A stretch of 64,000 nt of DNA from positions 56,877 through 120,876 of the forward strand of contig NZ_JBQAJM010000003.1 in assembly GCF_052030685.1 (NCBI RefSeq), in the 5' to 3' direction. This DNA comes from Caedibacter sp052030685. GTDB taxonomy: Bacteria > Pseudomonadota > Gammaproteobacteria > Francisellales > Francisellaceae. The notes beneath the pieces were generated by a model. The model did not search any database and had not been told where the DNA came from. It saw nothing but the letters and a program-made list of their open reading frames with translations. Of the stretch, positions 46,557-57,072 are shown piece after piece. The first letter of the stretch is position 1. The number at the start of each line of letters is the position of its first letter. A program made the translations under genes and the position numbers.

Positions 46557-48467
46557 ATGCCAATTATTTCTCTTCGCAATGCTGAGCTTGCCTTTGGACA
46601 CCATAAACTGCTAGATAATGTTTCTTTGGATATTGATACCAATAAACGTATCTGTTTAATCGGTCGCAATGGCGCTGGCAAATCCTCTCTTTTTAAAGTC
46701 CTTCAAGGGCAAATTCTCCCTGATCACGGTGAACGTATTGTGCATGATAATGCCAAAATCGCATGGCTTGAACAGGAAGTGCCACAAAATACCAAGGGCT
46801 CAGTATTTAATATTGTACTTTCTGGTTTTGGTGGTTCAGGTCAACTGATTATTGAATACCAAAAACTATTAACAACTGATTTAACACAAACACACAATCT
46901 TGATCACTTAAATGATTTACAACAGCAAATCGATAATGCTCATGCATGGGATCTACAAATGGAGGCAGAGAAAGTACTCTCTGCCCTATCGCTTGATGGC
47001 AATGCATTATTTGATGATCTATCTGGTGGATTAAAGCGTCGTGTGCTACTTGCCAAGGCATTGGTTACTTCACCTGATCTGTTGCTTTTAGATGAACCTA
47101 CCAACCATCTAGATATTGAATCAATAGAGTTTTTAGAACGTTTTTTACCACAGTTTAAGGGCAGCATTTTATTTATCACGCATGATCGCAAGTTTTTGCA
47201 AAATATTGCTACTGATATTATTGAGCTAGATCGTGGCAACGTCTTAAGCTTTCCTGGCAATTACGATAAATTCCTAACGCAAAAAGAGGCATATCTCCAT
47301 GCTGAGGAAGTACAAAATGCCAACTTTGATAAAAAGTTGAAACAAGAAGAAACTTGGATTCGTCAAGGAATCAAGGCACGACGCACGCGCAACGAAGGAC
47401 GCGTGCGCGCATTAAAAGCATTGCGTCAAGAGCGTAAAGCCCGACGTGACAAACAAGGCAATGTTAGCTTAAGTGCATCTCAAGCGAATAAATCCGGTAA
47501 AATGGTGATCAAGGCTTCAGATATTAGCTTTAATTATGATAATAAACCGATCTTTAATAACTTCTCATGTGAGATACAACGTGGTGACAAGATTGCGATC
47601 TTAGGCAAAAATGGCTGTGGTAAGAGTACTTTATTGCAAGTTTTACTACAAAAATTAACACCGCAATCAGGTAATGTGACTCACGGTGAGAATTTACAAG
47701 TCGCCTACTTTGATCAGCTGCGTGATCAAATTGATCCTAAGCTTTCGCTTGTTGATAATGTCACCGAAGGTTCTGATTACTTGGATATTAATGGACAGAA
47801 AGTACATATCATTGGTTATCTTCAGAACTTTCTATTTGATCCAAAACGCATGCAAAGTCCAGCATCCTCACTCTCAGGTGGCGAGCGCAATCGCTTATTA
47901 TTAGCCAAGCTTTTTGCTAAGCCAAGTAATGTATTGATCCTTGATGAACCAACCAATGACCTTGACGTTGAAACACTTGAAGTGCTTAAAGAGCTTATTC
48001 TCAACTATCAAGGAACAGTACTTATTGTCAGTCATGATAGAAGTTTTATCGATAATGTTGCTACAAGCACAATTGTCTTTGAAGGCGATGGTCAATTGCA
48101 AGAGTATGTCGGCGGTTATGAAGACTGGCTGCGCCAAAAAAGCTCGACCGCCAAACCTGCAGATCAAGCACCGCAATCACTACAAAAACCATCTTCTAGC
48201 AAAGCAAATAATAATAGCACTAAAAAACAGAAATTAAGCTTCGCGCAAAAAAAGCAGCTTACGGCCTTACCGGATGAAATTGAACAATTAGAAACTGAGA
48301 TTGAAGAATTACAACAAAACATTGCAACACCTGAGTTTTACCAACAAGGCAAAGATATCGTTCAAGAAACCTTACAAGCACTTGAGCAAAAACAAGCATT
48401 GTTAAATGATAAATATCAGCTATGGGAAAACCTCTCCGAGCTTGAGGCGCAGTATGAGCAATCCTAA
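46557..48467 (+). CDS. uup: ABC-F ATPase Uup
   Basis: 636 residues with two ABC domains (Walker A GRNGAGKSS and GKNGCGKST; signatures LSGGLKRRV and LSGGERNR; Walker B LLLLDEPTNHLD and LILDEPTNDLD) and the Uup-type C-terminal coiled coil (~545-636, KLSFAQKKQL and EQLETEIEEL). No membrane segments. Linked in E. coli to ribosome function and replication fidelity. The start is where the family N-terminus begins (MPIISLRNAEL), not the longer frame that overlaps the CBS gene. Confidence 0.93.
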   Translation: MPIISLRNAELAFGHHKLLDNVSLDIDTNKRICLIGRNGAGKSSLFKVLQGQILPDHGERIVHDNAKIAWLEQEVPQNTKGSVFNIVLSGFGGSGQLIIEYQKLLTTDLTQTHNLDHLNDLQQQIDNAHAWDLQMEAEKVLSALSLDGNALFDDLSGGLKRRVLLAKALVTSPDLLLLDEPTNHLDIESIEFLERFLPQFKGSILFITHDRKFLQNIATDIIELDRGNVLSFPGNYDKFLTQKEAYLHAEEVQNANFDKKLKQEETWIRQGIKARRTRNEGRVRALKALRQERKARRDKQGNVSLSASQANKSGKMVIKASDISFNYDNKPIFNNFSCEIQRGDKIAILGKNGCGKSTLLQVLLQKLTPQSGNVTHGENLQVAYFDQLRDQIDPKLSLVDNVTEGSDYLDINGQKVHIIGYLQNFLFDPKRMQSPASSLSGGERNRLLLAKLFAKPSNVLILDEPTNDLDVETLEVLKELILNYQGTVLIVSHDRSFIDNVATSTIVFEGDGQLQEYVGGYEDWLRQKSSTAKPADQAPQSLQKPSSSKANNNSTKKQKLSFAQKKQLTALPDEIEQLETEIEELQQNIATPEFYQQGKDIVQETLQALEQKQALLNDKYQLWENLSELEAQYEQS

Positions 48468-48783
48468 TGAGTCTAACGAATTACTCAAGGCTAAAATCCT
48501 TAGTGAGACAGCACGAATTTCCTGGCTAGAGCTTCAGCGTTTTTTTGCACAAGGCAAAGTCATCAAAGTCAGTGACACTCTTGATTTAATCGATGTTGCT
48601 TATGCCTTGGCACAAAACGATCAAGCACAAATTACGGATTACATGACCAAAAATCATATTGAGTATGTCAATGATGACGATGCAAAACGTTGGTTTGAAA
48701 ACAATACAACGTTATGGACTTCAGTGGTTAAACCTTGGGTTTTGGTGCAAGAGAAAAATCTCACTAAAAATCAAAACACGTAG
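48454..48783 (+). CDS. DUF2288 family protein
   Basis: 109 residues matching the DUF2288 pattern (LKAKILSETARISWLELQRFFAQGKVI at the start, VVKPWVLVQE at the end). Function unknown. The ATG lies inside the uup 3' end (14-base overlap) with GAGG 6 bases upstream, so it is probably coupled to uup. Confidence 0.85.
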   Translation: MSNPNESNELLKAKILSETARISWLELQRFFAQGKVIKVSDTLDLIDVAYALAQNDQAQITDYMTKNHIEYVNDDDAKRWFENNTTLWTSVVKPWVLVQEKNLTKNQNT

Positions 48784-48861
48784 TTTCACGCTATTTTAAA
48801 AATCTTAAATTGAATAATATTTGATCTAGAAAGCACAATAACAACTAAACAGAGGTCAATA

Positions 48862-50457
48862 ATGTTACAATTTAAACTATCACAACTCACTATAGCAACT
48901 GTTCTAGCTACAGCCCTACTTGCTGGATGTCAATCAGGTGGTGGAAATGAAGGTAGTAATCAAAATGATCCTCATACTTCTGTGATTGGAGCCTATTCAG
49001 ATAGCTATGTGACCTTGCCTGAAAAAATTGCTATTAATAGAGATGCTAGTTTACAGCTTGATATTACAGCGATTGCTGATCATCAAAGTATTTCAGCAGT
49101 AGGCGCTTCTCAAATGAACTTCTTGAAAATTAAGAATATTATTCTCAACGGTAATATCAAAGAGACTGCAACCATTGATAATTATCAAACTGATTCGAGT
49201 GTTCTCTACTGTGAATCTAAAAGTGGCTATACAAGCTTAAAAGATGGTGCTACTTGTTGGTTAAACTACAAGTTGCTATCTAAAACAGCACAAGATATCA
49301 AAGGTGACATTACCGTCATCCTTCAAGATATCAATGGTAGAACTGTACAAGTAAGCACACCAGTGACCACTGAGTTTGTACAACCAGATCAACTGCCTAA
49401 TATTATTGATATTAAAAACTCAATCACTATAACACCACAACAAGAAACTAATATTACAATTACTAACACCACGGGTGATGATCTGCATGGGTTAACCCTT
49501 GATTTTAGTAATATGCCATTAGAGTTAAGAAAAGCTCTTAACACGGGGCTTGTAACTTATGCCAATCATGATCTTAATGCTAACTTAGAAAAAGGCTTTA
49601 TTAAGTTTACGCACGTTATCCGCGCAGGTGAAGATATTAAATTATCGCTTATGGCGCCAAATACTGATTCTGAAAGTATATTAAAAGAATATGCAGTAAA
49701 TCTAGAAAGTAACGAAATAGATGACAAACCGATGATTCAAATTTCTGCGGCGAATGCCAAATTAATTAATCTAAAAGGCAAAGTCTTTGTTAATACTCAA
49801 CCGGCAAATCTATCATAGATTACTGCAACAAAATCTGGCTCATATACTGCTACCTTTGCTAACATGGGTAATCAAACAATTACTATTCGCACAATTGATA
49901 AAGTTGAAATGCCAAAAGGCATTACGTTCTTAGCGCATACTGAAATTAATGATAAGCGCTGTCATGAAGGGCAGCAGCTTCAAGCAGGAGCAAGTTGTAA
50001 AGTAGACTTTTTTATTTCAGAGGAGGCATTCACTGGTGATGATGCTACATATGAATTACCTATAAATATTAATTATGAATTAGGTGAGAAATCATCTAAA
50101 ACTTATCATTCTAACGAGCAAGCAAATAAATCCACTATTATTGTCAAATCTGCTTTAGTAGATTCTCATATTGCAACATTTGCCAACATGAGCGAACAGG
50201 ATATGGTTATTCGCTTCATTGAAAAAGGTGAACTACCGTAAAATATTAAGTTTTTGCCTCACACTGACATCAATGATAAGCGTTGTCATGCTGGTCAAAT
50301 ACTTAAGCCTGCGGCAAGCTGTAAAGTTGAAATTGCAGTGACACAAGACAGCTCTGCTAGTGAAAAAAGCACTTATAAACTGCCTATTCGCATTGGTTAT
50401 GAAACATCTGAAAGAGCGACAGAAACACATTACTCAAATGATTTAGTATTTAAATAG
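48862..50457 (+). pseudogene. Lipoprotein gene interrupted by two in-frame stop codons
   Basis: A single frame runs 532 codons. The N-terminus is a lipoprotein signal with lipobox LLAGC. TAG at 49816-49818 and TAA at 50239-50241 interrupt it without any frame change. Downstream sequence stays coding-like. The second and third pieces are tandem repeats of each other (ATFANMGNQ...HTEINDKRCHEGQ...ASCKVD and ATFANMSEQ...HTDINDKRCHAGQ...ASCKVE). At the second stop the aligned repeat has a Lys codon AAA where this one has TAA. The 318-residue N-terminal part could still be made as a short lipoprotein. Confidence 0.8.
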
Positions 50458-50494
50458 AACTTATAACGCTTGTAATTTAATTAAGTCTCTCCAA

Positions 50495-51313
50495 TCAAAT
50501 ATGTACTCCATTTGCAACTAGGTAACGAAAATGTGCTTCTGATTGCAATATTTTTGCAATCATCTCATAGCGACTCTTACAATTTAGCTTGTTTGCCATC
50601 GAGGCAACAAGGCCTTCAATCGTTCTAATGGATCGAGACAACAAACAAGCAATCGATTGGTTTTCATAGACACCTGAATATATCGCCATAAAACAACGAT
50701 TCTCAGCTTTAGATAAAGCATACAATGGTTGTGGCATAAGCTCTGAATAATTTACCTCCAAAGGTGTTATAGTCTCTGAAATATCAAACTCTTCTAGCTT
50801 CTCAAGCTCTTTTAGAATGTGGATTTGGATATATTCAAACACTTCTTCAAGTAAGACACGATAAGTTAAGTAAACATGATATGAGCTCATTGGTATCGTT
50901 CTGGGTAGTGCAAAGGTCGTATTTAAGATGTAGCCATTTGCTAATATCTTATGTGTTGAATGATAGGTAAAAGTATTATTATTAAAATTATCCTCATAAT
51001 CATTAGAAGATAACTGATTAAAGTAGGACACTACGTCATGTAGTGATGCAGCGGCGAATGGAATCACAAGATGATTATGATAACTATAAACAGGTTCTTG
51101 TATGTTATCATCGCTATCAATCCAATGCTGTAATGAGTCCGCTTGAAAGAAGGGAATATCATAGACTTTGCCATCTGGTGATAGAATCATTATCGTTACA
51201 TAATCTGCCTGCAATTTGCGTTTGATTTCTTTAAAAAAAGAAGCGTGCTTAACCAGTATTCTTTTTGATGCCGATGTTAATCTATGATTATATAAATCTC
51301 TTATCTGTGTCAT
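50495..51313 (-). CDS. LuxR-like transcriptional regulator
   Basis: 272 residues. The C-terminal ~65 residues are a degenerate LuxR HTH (LSKAENRCFMAIYSGVYENQSIACLL...RTIEGLVASMANKLNCKSR). The N-terminal ~200 residues form an unrecognised sensor domain, similar in layout to autoinducer-binding or PAS-type regulators. It neighbours the MFS gene on the same strand (96 bp gap). Confidence 0.75.
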   Translation of the reverse strand: MTQIRDLYNHRLTSASKRILVKHASFFKEIKRKLQADYVTIMILSPDGKVYDIPFFQADSLQHWIDSDDNIQEPVYSYHNHLVIPFAAASLHDVVSYFNQLSSNDYEDNFNNNTFTYHSTHKILANGYILNTTFALPRTIPMSSYHVYLTYRVLLEEVFEYIQIHILKELEKLEEFDISETITPLEVNYSELMPQPLYALSKAENRCFMAIYSGVYENQSIACLLSRSIRTIEGLVASMANKLNCKSRYEMIAKILQSEAHFRYLVANGVHI

Positions 51314-51409
51314 ACCTTTTCCTTGCTAGCAAAATAAAGCGTCAAGCATTTATAATTAAGTATAAACAAATAAAAGAACATTTTTAAGTCAGAATTAAAA
51401 TCACATCAC

Positions 51410-52606
51410 TTATAAAGCATTTGTTTTTTGGCTAAGGCTAATCAAAACGCCTACTACAATTGTTATACTTAACATTAAAATTAAAGCAATAAAAGCCATG
51501 TAATAACCATAGTGCACTGATAATGTGCCAAAGGACACTTCATTGACAACACTACCAAGGGTGATAATTAAAGAGGCCATGGCAACAGCGGCAGATACAC
51601 TTTTATCACTATTTTGCTTTAATAACGTTGCATAACCAAGCATCTGTGCACTTGCAAAAACACCAATTAAAAACATATCAATCATCAATATTATGTAAGG
51701 CAACTCATTTAGCAAAGCAATGCATGCTACAATACAACCAATTGCTGATATGGGATATAGTATGAAACCATAGCTATATTTACTTAATAAAAAGTTAAAT
51801 ACAGGACCTCCTATAATAAAACCCGCTATGATAAAATTATTAGCAATTGTGAGCATATATGGATTATAGTTATAAAAATTGCGAAGTAAGCTCTGCCCAA
51901 AGCTAAAAGCAATAATCGTGAAAGGGAAATTAATGATTGACATATACACCCAAACATACCAATTTATTTTGTTACTGAGGACTTTTTTGAACATTATGCC
52001 TAAAGATACTTGATTGGAGCGCTGAAGACTCAAGCTCGGATAAAATACGGACACAACCAGAAAAAGCACAGCCCCCAAAGTTAGGTTAAGTATAATAATA
52101 AGATTTCCAGAACCTAAGTAAGCATACAAAAAGCCACCACTGACTCCTGAGACAATAGCACTTATAAATGCGATACTAATAACGCTTGCAATGGCAACTT
52201 GGGCTTGCTTTGATGTTAACAACATGCTCAATAATTTTGCACTGCTTGTCAATGTAAAAGCACTCGCAGTACCCATAATTACCAAAGCAAAATAAGCAAG
52301 CAATAACATATTAGTAAGGTATAGTATTAGATTGGCCACAATAAACATAGCCAGACCCAGTAAAGTAATTATTTTAATTGGAAAGCGCTCAACAATAAAG
52401 CCTGCAGGTAAACACATCACGAGATTTGCCAGAAGATAACTTGACAAAAACACACCATAATTAGTTATCTCAAATTTATCAATATAATAAGGTTGTAATA
52501 CATTGAATAGGCTTAACTGAACTAACCAATAGCAAAAGAATAAGCTAGAAATTACCGTTACGAATACTATTTTAAATATTGATAATAATTGTCCATATAT
52601 AGCCAT
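51410..52606 (-). CDS. MFS transporter
   Basis: 398 residues with about 12 hydrophobic segments and MFS-type loops (GFIVERFPIKIITLLG between helices 2 and 3). Substrate unknown. In Francisella and Legionella relatives, similar MFS proteins carry amino acids or siderophores; nothing here decides. Confidence 0.82.
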   Translation of the reverse strand: MAIYGQLLSIFKIVFVTVISSLFFCYWLVQLSLFNVLQPYYIDKFEITNYGVFLSSYLLANLVMCLPAGFIVERFPIKIITLLGLAMFIVANLILYLTNMLLLAYFALVIMGTASAFTLTSSAKLLSMLLTSKQAQVAIASVISIAFISAIVSGVSGGFLYAYLGSGNLIIILNLTLGAVLFLVVSVFYPSLSLQRSNQVSLGIMFKKVLSNKINWYVWVYMSIINFPFTIIAFSFGQSLLRNFYNYNPYMLTIANNFIIAGFIIGGPVFNFLLSKYSYGFILYPISAIGCIVACIALLNELPYIILMIDMFLIGVFASAQMLGYATLLKQNSDKSVSAAVAMASLIITLGSVVNEVSFGTLSVHYGYYMAFIALILMLSITIVVGVLISLSQKTNAL

Positions 52607-52749
52607 TTATTTTTAACACAATTCAATATGATGTTTCATAGTATAGGGCATCGCTAAATAGCTCGCAAATAGCAAAGTGTTTCGACAAGTATCAGTAGCT
52701 TATGTTAAGATACACGCAACTTTTTTAAGAAAACTTCTAATCAAAAGAT

Positions 52750-52986
52750 ATGACGGATAAAGAAAAAGAAATTGAACGTCAAAGCAATATGACACATAAA
52801 GAATTGTTCAAACTAAATGGTGCTAAAGCGGCAGTACGTTCCGTTATATTTATTTTGATTTTTGCCGTATTTTTGTACGCAGTTACTGGAGATATGTTAT
52901 CCCCCGAGCTTGCTGTGATTTTCTTTTTGATCGATGCAAGTCTTAACACATTTCGTTATAAATGGTTTAAATCACTGAGAAAATAA
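52750..52986 (+). CDS. Small membrane protein, unknown
   Basis: 78 residues with a charged N-terminus (TDKEKEIERQ) and two hydrophobic segments (~30-47 and ~52-65), ending with basic residues. No family recognised. Divergent from the MFS gene. The coding sequence is convincing but the ribosome binding site is weak. Confidence 0.65.
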   Translation: MTDKEKEIERQSNMTHKELFKLNGAKAAVRSVIFILIFAVFLYAVTGDMLSPELAVIFFLIDASLNTFRYKWFKSLRK

Positions 52987-53008
52987 AAAGATAACGATGA
53001 AGATATGA

Positions 53009-53533
53009 TTACGCCTTATAACGCTCGATACTTGCTTGAATATCCGCTTTGGCTGCTTCAGCCCCTGCAAAGCCATCGACTTTGACCCACTTGTTTGGTT
53101 CAAGATCTTTATAGTGCTCGAAGAAGTGCTTGATTTGATCTAACAATAGCTTTGGTAGATCGTCAATTTCTTTTACATCATCGTAGATCTTGGTTAATTT
53201 GCTTGTAGGCACGGCAATGATCTTGGCATCAACACCCGATTCATCCGTCATCTTAAGTACACCAACTGGGCGACAATTAATAATAACCCCTGGGCGCAAT
53301 GCCACAGGCGCTACAACTAATACGTCTGCCGGATCACCATCTTCTGATAATGTGTTTGGAATAAAGCCATAGTTGCATGGATACTGCATCGTTGTTGACA
53401 TAAATCGATCAACAATTAGCATATTCGCATCTTTGTCGAATTCATATTTCACCGGCTCATTGTGCGCTGGAATTTCGATCACGACATTGACATCATTTGG
53501 CGCATCTTTGCCGACTTTAATATTAGAAAGCAT
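53009..53533 (-). CDS. ppa: Inorganic pyrophosphatase
   Basis: Family I soluble pyrophosphatase, 174 residues (E. coli 175). The metal-binding signature is DGDPADVLVV. YGFIPNTLSEDGDP and KDLEPNKWVKVDGFAGAEAAK are typical. It hydrolyses PPi in the cytoplasm. Confidence 0.97.
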   Translation of the reverse strand: MLSNIKVGKDAPNDVNVVIEIPAHNEPVKYEFDKDANMLIVDRFMSTTMQYPCNYGFIPNTLSEDGDPADVLVVAPVALRPGVIINCRPVGVLKMTDESGVDAKIIAVPTSKLTKIYDDVKEIDDLPKLLLDQIKHFFEHYKDLEPNKWVKVDGFAGAEAAKADIQASIERYKA

Positions 53534-53639
53534 ACTTACCCTTAATTATTTATTTTTCTGGTTAAATGAACTGGGTTATTCTCTTTCATTTGTTATAATT
53601 ATTCAACCCATTTAACCGACAAATCAACGTAAATCCAAC

Positions 53640-54440
53640 ATGACATATCTCATTTTATTATTGATATTTTCCGGCTCTATAACTGGCATGCTCGCTGGTC
53701 TTTTAGGCATTGGTGGTGGAATTATTATTGTCCCTGTACTGGCCTTTGTATTTCATCAACTGCCTGAAACCACAAGTGCCTATATGCAGTTTGCTGCGGG
53801 TACCTCACTCGGAATTATGATTTTTACAGCTCTTTCTTCAGTACCGCACAAACTCCGCGCCCGCGAAGTAAGTTTTGATATTACCATCAAAATGCTACCT
53901 TGGATTATCAGCATGAATATTATCGGTGCGGTTATTGCCCATTTTCTTAATTCACGCCTTTTGGGTCTGTTATTTGCCTTATTGATGCTATCTATGTTTT
54001 TACGCATGCTTTTTCAATCAAGCCATGCTATTGAAAAGCCAAAACGCAGTGGTAAACGCAAAAGTGCCTTTTGGGGCAGTGTCGTTGGCATTAAATCAGG
54101 ATTCTTTGGTATTGGTGGTGGCATTATCACCATTCCTTATATCAATTCATTAGGTTACTCAATTCGTATTGCTATTGGCACATCGAGTCTTTTTACACTC
54201 ATCATTGCAATAACAGGTAGCATTACCTTTATCGTAACGGGCTTAATGGATCATATTGAACTTAGTTGGAGTCTAGGTTATTTATACCTACCGGCAATCC
54301 TTTGCGTTGTACCTAGTAGCATGATTTTCTCAAAAGTAGGCGCTAAGCTCTCAAGTAAAACGCCACCTAAAGTGCTTAAAGTAATTTTTCTTGTTTTGCT
54401 TTTGGTTGTTTCAATTAAGATGTTATTTTTGGCAATTTAA
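53640..54440 (+). CDS. TauE/SafE family sulfite exporter-like protein
   Basis: 266 residues with about eight hydrophobic segments and the paired family motifs GLLGIGGGIIIVPVL and GIKSGFFGIGGGIITIPY. Transports sulfur-containing or organic anions in characterised members; substrate here unknown. 106 bp divergent from ppa. Confidence 0.9.
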   Translation: MTYLILLLIFSGSITGMLAGLLGIGGGIIIVPVLAFVFHQLPETTSAYMQFAAGTSLGIMIFTALSSVPHKLRAREVSFDITIKMLPWIISMNIIGAVIAHFLNSRLLGLLFALLMLSMFLRMLFQSSHAIEKPKRSGKRKSAFWGSVVGIKSGFFGIGGGIITIPYINSLGYSIRIAIGTSSLFTLIIAITGSITFIVTGLMDHIELSWSLGYLYLPAILCVVPSSMIFSKVGAKLSSKTPPKVLKVIFLVLLLVVSIKMLFLAI

Positions 54441-54639
54441 TAAAAAACCTAAATTACATTAACAGTGTGCATTAACACTTGCTGTAATTTTCTGCCCTGT
54501 TTTGTTTGTTACATATGCTTTAAAGTTAATCACGTATCAATTTTGTTACACAGCGTTACCCCGCTGAAACTGTCTATTTATAAATCTTTTTCTATACTGC
54601 ATTTGTCCCCCACAATAAACTCTCAACAAGGAGAACATC

Positions 54640-54753
54640 ATGCACAATTTATATAAAAACACTAAAACTGCAAAGACCCCAGCTTGGAAAAGAGCATTAA
54701 CAGCATATGTGTCATTTTGTGATTTGCAAGCACGTGTGCGCGATCAGTATTAA
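54640..54753 (+). CDS. Small ORF of 37 codons with strong ribosome binding site
   Basis: ATG is preceded by AAGGAG at 6-base spacing. The peptide starts MHNLYKNTKTAK, is basic and has a short amphipathic stretch (WKRALTAYVSFCDLQ). A -10-like TATACT lies about 50 bp upstream. The ~200-bp leader from the TauE/SafE gene otherwise holds nothing that I recognise. Function unknown. Confidence 0.55.
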   Translation: MHNLYKNTKTAKTPAWKRALTAYVSFCDLQARVRDQY

Positions 54754-54815
54754 TACAACCCAGTAATTAGTCAGCTTATCGCTCATCTAGCATCTTGTAG
54801 GAAAGGCTGAGCAGG

Positions 54816-55424
54816 TTAGGATAATTGAACTTGTTTCTCATTTACAATTTCATCAACACTTTCTCTATCAATACATCTTGCCACCGGCGCAAAACTCTTG
54901 CGATACATATCCAAAACACCATACTTTTCAAGTAATTCCAGATGCACTTTAGTCGGATAGCCTTTGTGTTTGGCAAATTGATATTCTGGATATTCATAAT
55001 CTAATTCAACCATCTGACGGTCTCGATAGACTTTAGCGAGAATCGATGCCGCACTTATCTCTTGTACTTTACTGTCTCCTTTTACAATTGCTTCTGAATT
55101 AAAATCCCAAATCGGCAGGCGGTTACCATCTACAAGCACTTTATCAAAGTCAATATCAAGCATAGCGACCGCGCGATGCATAGCTAACAAGCTTGCTTGC
55201 AAAATATTATACTGATCGATCTCTTGTGCACTACACTCAGCAATTGCATAAGCCTTTGCTTTATCCGTAATTTCAGTGAAAAGTACCTCACGTTTTTTCT
55301 CAGTGAGCTTTTTTGAATCCATTAATCCCGTAATCGGTTTATCTGGATCTAAAATCACAGCTGCAGCAACGACTGAACCGACTAATGGTCCACGCCCTGC
55401 TTCATCGACACCAACAATTATCAT
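54816..55424 (-). CDS. rnhB: Ribonuclease HII
   Basis: 202 residues. Active-site acidic residues lie in VGVDEAGRGPL, LMDSKKLTEKKR and VDGNRLPIW. Removes RNA from RNA-DNA hybrids. It follows trmJ with a 4-bp gap, in the same transcription unit. Confidence 0.96.
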   Translation of the reverse strand: MIIVGVDEAGRGPLVGSVVAAAVILDPDKPITGLMDSKKLTEKKREVLFTEITDKAKAYAIAECSAQEIDQYNILQASLLAMHRAVAMLDIDFDKVLVDGNRLPIWDFNSEAIVKGDSKVQEISAASILAKVYRDRQMVELDYEYPEYQFAKHKGYPTKVHLELLEKYGVLDMYRKSFAPVARCIDRESVDEIVNEKQVQLS

Positions 55425-55428
55425 TTAA

Positions 55429-56163
55429 CTAGCCTTTATCTTCATTTTTAATTTCACTCAAAAAACCACGCAAAATATTAATCTCTTGTGACTCAAGTTG
55501 TGCTCGTTGAAATAGCCGCTTTAATTTATCAACAACATGTCCTGGCTTATCAGGATTTAAAAAGCCAACAACTTGCATTTTATGTGCTAGTTCATCATAA
55601 AAGCTTTGGACTTCTTTAGCGGAAGCTTTTTCGCGGACATGGTTTTGTGTTGGTAAGACTTCCACCTCATTATGCGATAAATATTGTTTAAATACCTCAT
55701 AAGCAACAATTTGCACGGCTTGTGCCAAGTTTAATGAGGTATACCCTTCATTGCTTGGAATAAATGCATGATAATGACACATCAAAAGCTCTTCATTAAA
55801 AAGTCCCGTACGCTCACGCCCAAAAATAATCGCTACATTGAGACCTTTGCTCACATGCGCCATTGCCTGTTGTGCGGCATCTTCAACACTAAGCATCGGC
55901 AAATCCATACGCCGTGTTCTGGCACTGGTGCCAATTACCAGATTGACACCTTCAAGTGCTTCAATCAGCGTTGATACAATCTTGGCATTATTAACAACAT
56001 CAGTGGCATGAGCGGCTGTCGCCATTGTCTGCTCATCTGGCAGCTGTTTGGGATTCACCAGATAAAGCTCTGTTAGTTGCATATTGAGCATGGCGCGAGC
56101 ACTCGAGCCAATATTACCCGGATGCGAGGTCTCAACGAGAATGATTCGAATTTTATTTAACAT
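55429..56163 (-). CDS. trmJ: tRNA (cytidine/uridine-2'-O-)-methyltransferase TrmJ
   Basis: SPOUT methyltransferase, 244 residues, modifying tRNA position 32. The N-terminus MLNKIRIILVETSHPGNIGSSARAM is the family hallmark. VIFGRERTGL and SLNLAQAVQIVAYE form the knot. ATG is preferred over a GTG seven codons upstream because the family starts here. It is divergent from suhB, as in many gammaproteobacteria. Confidence 0.93.
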   Translation of the reverse strand: MLNKIRIILVETSHPGNIGSSARAMLNMQLTELYLVNPKQLPDEQTMATAAHATDVVNNAKIVSTLIEALEGVNLVIGTSARTRRMDLPMLSVEDAAQQAMAHVSKGLNVAIIFGRERTGLFNEELLMCHYHAFIPSNEGYTSLNLAQAVQIVAYEVFKQYLSHNEVEVLPTQNHVREKASAKEVQSFYDELAHKMQVVGFLNPDKPGHVVDKLKRLFQRAQLESQEINILRGFLSEIKNEDKG

Positions 56164-56251
56164 CTTTAAAATAGAAACTATCACCTTAATACTAAATCAG
56201 GTATTATACACAACTAATTTTTTATTCGGGTAAAAGCTAAAGGTATTTTTC

Positions 56252-57058
56252 ATGCATCCAATGATGAATGTTGCAGTTAAAGCTGCACGCAAAGCAGGTC
56301 GTATGATCTTAAACGCAAGTGAAAACATGCAAAACGTTAAGGTTGAAACAAAATCTCCTAATAACTATGTCACCAATGTCGATATTGATGTTGAAAAATC
56401 AATTATTGATATCTTACAGCGCGCGTTTCCAGATCAGTATTATATTACTGAAGAATCAGGCGAGTTTGGCAATGAAGATAGTGATCACACATGGATTATT
56501 GATCCGATTGATGGGACAAATAACTTTATTCATGGCATCCCGCATCATTGTGTCTCGATTGCAATGCAATTTCGTGGTAAAACAGAGCTTGCGGTCATTT
56601 ATAACCCTTATTTAGATCAATTATTTACGGCAACTAAAGGTTCAGGTGCCCAGCTTAATGGTCAGCGCATCCGTGTTGCTCATCGCAAAGACTTCTCAGG
56701 TTGCTTGTTTTCAGGCGCTTTGAAATTCAGCAAAAAAGTCTTCGCACATACTTATCCTGAAGCCGTACTTGATCTACATAAAGAGATCTCAGGTCTTCGC
56801 TATTCTGGCTCATTAGCACTTGATATGTGTTATGTTGCTGCAGGTTACTTAGATGCTGTTTGGACATCAAGAGATGCTAAAATCTGGGATACCGCCGGAG
56901 CCGCCCTTATGATTAAAGAAGCCGGTGGTATGTTATGTGGATTAGATGGTGGTGTTAGCTATTTAGATGACGGACGACTAATTGGAGGTAATCCGCGCAT
57001 CGTCGCCAAACTAACCAAGTTTTTGACCCCCCATTTGGTACCTGCTGAAAAAGCTTAA
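56252..57058 (+). CDS. suhB: Inositol-1-monophosphatase family protein
   Basis: 268 residues. Metal-site motifs are TEESGEFG, WIIDPIDGTNNFIHG and KIWDTAGAALMIKEAGG. SuhB homologues dephosphorylate inositol phosphate and, in E. coli, join rRNA antitermination complexes. It is 14 bp before rsmB. Confidence 0.95.
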   Translation: MHPMMNVAVKAARKAGRMILNASENMQNVKVETKSPNNYVTNVDIDVEKSIIDILQRAFPDQYYITEESGEFGNEDSDHTWIIDPIDGTNNFIHGIPHHCVSIAMQFRGKTELAVIYNPYLDQLFTATKGSGAQLNGQRIRVAHRKDFSGCLFSGALKFSKKVFAHTYPEAVLDLHKEISGLRYSGSLALDMCYVAAGYLDAVWTSRDAKIWDTAGAALMIKEAGGMLCGLDGGVSYLDDGRLIGGNPRIVAKLTKFLTPHLVPAEKA

Positions 57059-57072
57059 CCTAAATCTACACA

